Assembly (NCBI RefSeq): GCF_000014745.1
Contig: NC_008347.1
Span: forward strand, 2,496,001-2,560,000
Length of the DNA stretch: 64,000 nucleotides
Reading direction: 5' to 3'
DNA from: Maricaulis maris MCS10
Lineage (GTDB): Bacteria; Pseudomonadota; Alphaproteobacteria; Caulobacterales; Maricaulaceae
Shown: piece after piece, positions 61,166 to 64,000 of the stretch
Layout: every line of letters begins with the position of its first letter
Position numbering within the stretch: the stretch's first letter is position 1
Made by a program: the position numbers and the translations under genes
The notes under the pieces: model-generated
Database searches by the model: none
What the model was told of the DNA's origin: nothing
Seen by the model: the letters and a program-made list of their open reading frames with translations, nothing else

Positions 61166-62094
61166 TGTGCTGCTTCCGCCTCGCTCAGATCATCCAGGGC
61201 CTCTTCCGATCGCGAGTCTTCCTCGCGTAAACTCCAAAGAGCGGCAAACCGATTGGCATGTTGATGCGATGCCATGGCTTGCCGGTGCGCTTCCTCTTCG
61301 CGATTTTCGTCAAGCACGGCACCGCGAAGCCGGGCCGGCGAAAACGCCTCCCATTCGTCCTCAGGTCCAGATAGCGCCCGCAGAAGGCCAGTGAGTAGAT
61401 CAGCCGGATAGTCTTCAAGAAACTTGCGGTCGAAACGATAATCTACAAAGCCATATCGGTAGAGTTTAAGACGTTTTGGTTCCGGTGTTTTTTTAGCTGT
61501 TGCGTTGGTGCGAGGAGCATCACCGGTCTTTGAAATCACGACAGGGCGAACATCCCGCGGAAGCGATAGATACGCGCTAGCAATCGGATCGGCGAAATGA
61601 GGATCCATTTCCAGCTCTTTGGAGGCTGCAGCCCACAAACCGAACGGGTCATAGAGAACCGGGAATGACGGACGTAGCCGCTTTTTGATCTCACCTTCCA
61701 GCCAGGCAAAATCGCCAGATATCTTCGTACCGAAGTCATTGTCCAAGCTCCCGCTCCAAAGCGGCGCCTCGGCGTTCTCGTAGAGGAATAGTTTTGCGTT
61801 GAACTCTTCGAAGCGCGTCACTGGGTCACGAGGCTCAGGGAACACGTGCACGCCCTTTGTCGGCGGCTCCTTCCCGAGTTCGGCTTTTACCCGGGGAACG
61901 TTGCCAGGTTCGGCGTTCGTCGGTGCGGGCTGTGCCGGCTTTGGTGGCACTGCCTCGGGCTCGTTCGGCATCATCTCGCCGAGTTTCTTCCAAGCCCGCT
62001 TCAACCAAAGAATGATTGGGTGTTTTTTGGTTTTCGGATGAACAAAGAGCGTTATGGCTCCGCCTACAAACACAACAAAAAGTACCAGTTCCAT
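61162..62094 (-). CDS. Membrane-anchored partner of the coupling ATPase, unknown
   Basis: The 310-residue protein starts at ATG 62094 (GAGG 8 bases upstream) with one membrane helix (MELVLFVVFVGGAITLFV), then a Pro-rich linker and a soluble domain (about 170-310). No ATPase motif is visible. It is coupled to the VirD4-like gene by a 4-base overlap. It could supply the membrane anchor the ATPase lacks. Confidence 0.7.
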   Translation of the reverse strand: MELVLFVVFVGGAITLFVHPKTKKHPIILWLKRAWKKLGEMMPNEPEAVPPKPAQPAPTNAEPGNVPRVKAELGKEPPTKGVHVFPEPRDPVTRFEEFNAKLFLYENAEAPLWSGSLDNDFGTKISGDFAWLEGEIKKRLRPSFPVLYDPFGLWAAASKELEMDPHFADPIASAYLSLPRDVRPVVISKTGDAPRTNATAKKTPEPKRLKLYRYGFVDYRFDRKFLEDYPADLLTGLLRALSGPEDEWEAFSPARLRGAVLDENREEEAHRQAMASHQHANRFAALWSLREEDSRSEEALDDLSEAEAAQ

Positions 62095-62188
62095 GGAACG
62101 CCTCAACACGAAGGAATGGATGAGGACGCCATCTAACCGAGATTAGCTCATATTATCTAGTTAAAATTGCGAGCATGGCGCTACGCAC

Positions 62189-62506
62189 TTACGGAGTGTT
62201 TCGCCGCGCAATAGCTACCCAATCAACCCAGCCTAAACGATTGGCATTTCGTTGGCCGTGCTTGGTCAAATAGGAATCTAGGTGGGCGCAGGTTTCTTGG
62301 GTGATAGCGGCAACGACTTCATCATGACGCCGCGAAACCTCTTTGTCCGCCAAGGTAACGACTACGCGCCAGTCCGGACGACTAGCGTTGGGCGTTTGTT
62401 GTTCAAGCCAGACAGACGTGCTGGTTGAATTGTAGTCCCGCCGGGACACGTAAATACGCGCATTCCTGTTAGCGCTGCGCGGATGCCAATAATTCAATCT
62501 AATCAT
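62189..62506 (-). CDS. Hypothetical protein near ardA
   Basis: The 105-residue protein from ATG 62506 is soluble and mixed alpha/beta (RIYVSRRDYNSTSTSVWLEQ, DWRVVVTLADKEVS). No clear ribosome site and no family recognised. It lies between ardA and the anchor gene on the same strand. Confidence 0.5.
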   Translation of the reverse strand: MIRLNYWHPRSANRNARIYVSRRDYNSTSTSVWLEQQTPNASRPDWRVVVTLADKEVSRRHDEVVAAITQETCAHLDSYLTKHGQRNANRLGWVDWVAIARRNTP

Positions 62507-62562
62507 ACTGAAAGCATGGGGACTCAATCTCTAGGCTGCCATACCTATGAGGAGGTAGAGGC

Positions 62563-63081
62563 CTATTGGCCCCAGAAAATGTGGACCTCCTCGAACCCTT
62601 CAGTGACGACTTCAATTTCTCCACCGAGCTGAAGCGACCGGGCCATGGCCTCGTAGTCGATGTAATACGCAAGCTGATCAGGAATCTCATACCATTGCTC
62701 CGCACATTCTTCGGCGAAGGCAGCGACTGAAATGTAGCATCCGGCATAGCGCTCAAGCATCGATCGGGCTGCTGAGAGGTCACCGAACGAGTCCTTGAGT
62801 GTGACAGCTGCTAACGTGCCGTGCTCAGCGAGAAACGAGGCGATCTCAGACACGTCTGGCAGGCCGGCATACTCGCTAATGAAGGCACCACCGAAATCCT
62901 CGTAGTCGTGGATCGCATATTCCTCAGCGCCTGCGATAGGCGATGCGGCTAGCATGGAGTTCACTTGATCCTGCAGCTCGCTCACGCCCTGCGTGGCGTC
63001 GATCCAGGCCCCATGCAGGTAGCCATTATTGTATGCCGCCAGGCAGGCAACATAAATTCGTGGTTCAAAATCGGTCGTCAT
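62563..63081 (-). CDS. ardA: Antirestriction protein ArdA
   Basis: The 172-residue acidic protein shows the ArdA pattern (RIYVACLAAYNNGYLHGAWI, EEYAIHDYEDFGG, the antirestriction signature region). ArdA mimics DNA and blocks type I restriction enzymes during transfer. ATG 63081 has AGGAG upstream. Typical of conjugative and mobilizable elements. Confidence 0.93.
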   Translation of the reverse strand: MTTDFEPRIYVACLAAYNNGYLHGAWIDATQGVSELQDQVNSMLAASPIAGAEEYAIHDYEDFGGAFISEYAGLPDVSEIASFLAEHGTLAAVTLKDSFGDLSAARSMLERYAGCYISVAAFAEECAEQWYEIPDQLAYYIDYEAMARSLQLGGEIEVVTEGFEEVHIFWGQ

Positions 63082-63639
63082 TGATCTGTCTCCTATTTGA
63101 GACCGTGTTCATTCACGGCCCGTTGGAGAGCGAGCAGCCGACACCGGATGAGCGGCGCACCTCGTCAGAGGCGCTCCGAAGGAGCGACGTTGAAGGGGAT
63201 GTTTCTTGGGTGGGCGGGGAAATGAGCGCAGCTCATGGCGAAGAAACCTCTCCGCAGGCGTTGCGCCCAGCTCAGCTGGGTCGGCAGGTTTCCAATTGTG
63301 AGGCCGGTGAAATCGGATTCACGGAGCGGATCTGCTTACGGCGACGGAACCAGATCTTATTGCTGTTTGGAATGAGATGGTGCTGCCGGAGAGCCCCGAA
63401 CCCGCATGGCCTTGATGCTGGAGGATTCTCTTACCCGCTACGGCTACCGCCGCCACTCGCCAATCGGAAATGTATCCACTCGATAGCGGGGCAGATTGAA
63501 CGTCTGACTTTGAGCATGCCTCAAAGCTATTCTCGACGTTACCTGGGAGTTCATAGGCAGAGCTTTCATCGCGCCAACGGCGCAGCTCTGGTGCGGAAAG
63601 GGTTCTCTTTCCGCCTGAATTTTCTGAGTGAAATGAAGA
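63082..63639. other. Gene-free region between ardA and tRNA-Leu
   Basis: No convincing gene. A small hairpin CGCTCC/GGAGCG (63172-63186) and a longer GAAACCT ... AGGTTTC pairing (about 63240-63290) are seen. ORFs here are shadows. Confidence 0.5.
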
Positions 63640-63725
63640 TGGTGCGGGTGGTCGGACTCGAACCGACACGTCCTAGGGACACCAGATTTTGAGTCTGGCG
63701 CGTCTACCAGTTCCGCCACACCCGC
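63640..63725 (-). tRNA. tRNA-Leu (CAA), complete
   Basis: An 86-nt class II tRNA read on the minus strand. Acceptor GCGGGTG pairs with CACCCGC; anticodon loop CTCAAAA (anticodon CAA); long variable arm; T-loop TTCGAGT; encoded CCA end (63640-63642). Its acceptor and T-arm differ from the broken tRNA-Leu(CAA) at 24038, so it is a different gene of the same isoacceptor. Confidence 0.95.
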
Positions 63726-63798
63726 ACGAGTGGGACCGTGTTTACACTAGTTCCAAATGAAGGCAACAATATATGTTAGTGAGAATAAATTGCAATAA

Positions 63799-64000
63799 TT
63801 AGTTTTCTTTGCTTCTGGTTTTCTTGATTTTTCTCACATTAACTGCCGCTGCATTAATACTGTTTGCGATATGGGCGGCGTAATACTTCTCAATCATCTC
63901 GACACTCGTTCGGCAATTCTTCGCAACTTGATAGATGTCCGCTCCTTCGGAAAGACGCATTGAGATGTAGGTATGGCGCAATGAGTAGGCGGTTCGGCGC
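63799..64000 (-). CDS. Tyrosine integrase, C-terminal part (continues outside window)
   Basis: About 66 C-terminal residues are visible. Box II reads AYSLRHTYISMRL (the usual HxxR is YSLR) and the catalytic Tyr lies in SVEMIEKYYA. The frame is open to the window edge, so the 5' part is missing. It is transcribed toward tRNA-Leu(CAA), 73 bases away. It is a phage/island-type integrase and a candidate for the enzyme that made the 24.04 kb junction. Confidence 0.87.
   Translation of the reverse strand, partial: RRTAYSLRHTYISMRLSEGADIYQVAKNCRTSVEMIEKYYAAHIANSINAAAVNVRKIKKTRSKEN

Noticed and set aside
62943-63692. 249-residue plus-strand frame over ardA upstream and tRNA-Leu
   Set aside because: It reads through the tRNA gene and part of ardA on the other strand; shadow.
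63444-63719. Frame beginning MAELVDAPDSKSGV
   Set aside because: Typical translation of a tRNA gene; not a real protein.

Overview
The window looks like chromosome of an alphaproteobacterium, probably of the Maricaulis/Hyphomonadaceae type. This is inferred from the high-GC host segment, the gene run SUV3-like helicase / S4 protein / FdxA / CarD / RpoH, and the style of the secreted proteins; no database search was possible. By eye the base composition drops after about 24.08 kb, and this point coincides with a broken tRNA gene.

Host segment (1-24.0 kb). Genes run from a DUF3108-type protein through a SUV3-like helicase, an S4 RNA-binding protein, a TerB-like protein, 7Fe ferredoxin, CarD and RpoH. 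Next come a nuclease-like lipoprotein, a stand-alone chemoreceptor signalling domain, a DsbA-fold isomerase, a TPR-(degenerate GGDEF)-EAL protein and a subtilase autotransporter whose N-terminus carries about 14 GDINPFx heptads. After tRNA-Arg(CCT) lie an alcohol dehydrogenase, PgeF-SelO, an esterase, DUF924, an acyl-CoA synthetase and DUF417.

Island segment (24.04-64 kb). At 24038-24090 only the 3' half of a tRNA-Leu(CAA) remains, which marks an island junction in the anticodon loop. The island opens with a complete Qat anti-phage cluster (qatABCD), followed by a class II Fic protein with striking palindromic operators. Its core is a metal-resistance block: two CzcCBA/CusCBA-type tripartite efflux operons (33.1-39.1 and 50.8-57.0 kb), each headed by a small secreted protein. 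Between them lie a relaxase/MobC pair, a mercury operon with merT, merP, merA and merB, three MerR-family regulators, a cation diffusion facilitator, an accessory LspA, DUF302 and NhaA. Five promoter-like sites share a MerR-type layout, with a dyad inside a 19-bp spacer.

Island right part (57-64 kb). A minimal tyrosine recombinase lies between 24-bp inverted repeats. It is followed by a small membrane protein, two short coupled ORFs, a VirD4-like coupling protein without its own membrane anchor plus an anchored partner, ArdA antirestriction, a complete tRNA-Leu(CAA), and the 3' end of an integrase gene that continues beyond the window. The segment therefore reads as an integrative, mobilizable element that carries defence, anti-restriction and metal detoxification, and possibly its own replacement for the tRNA it broke.
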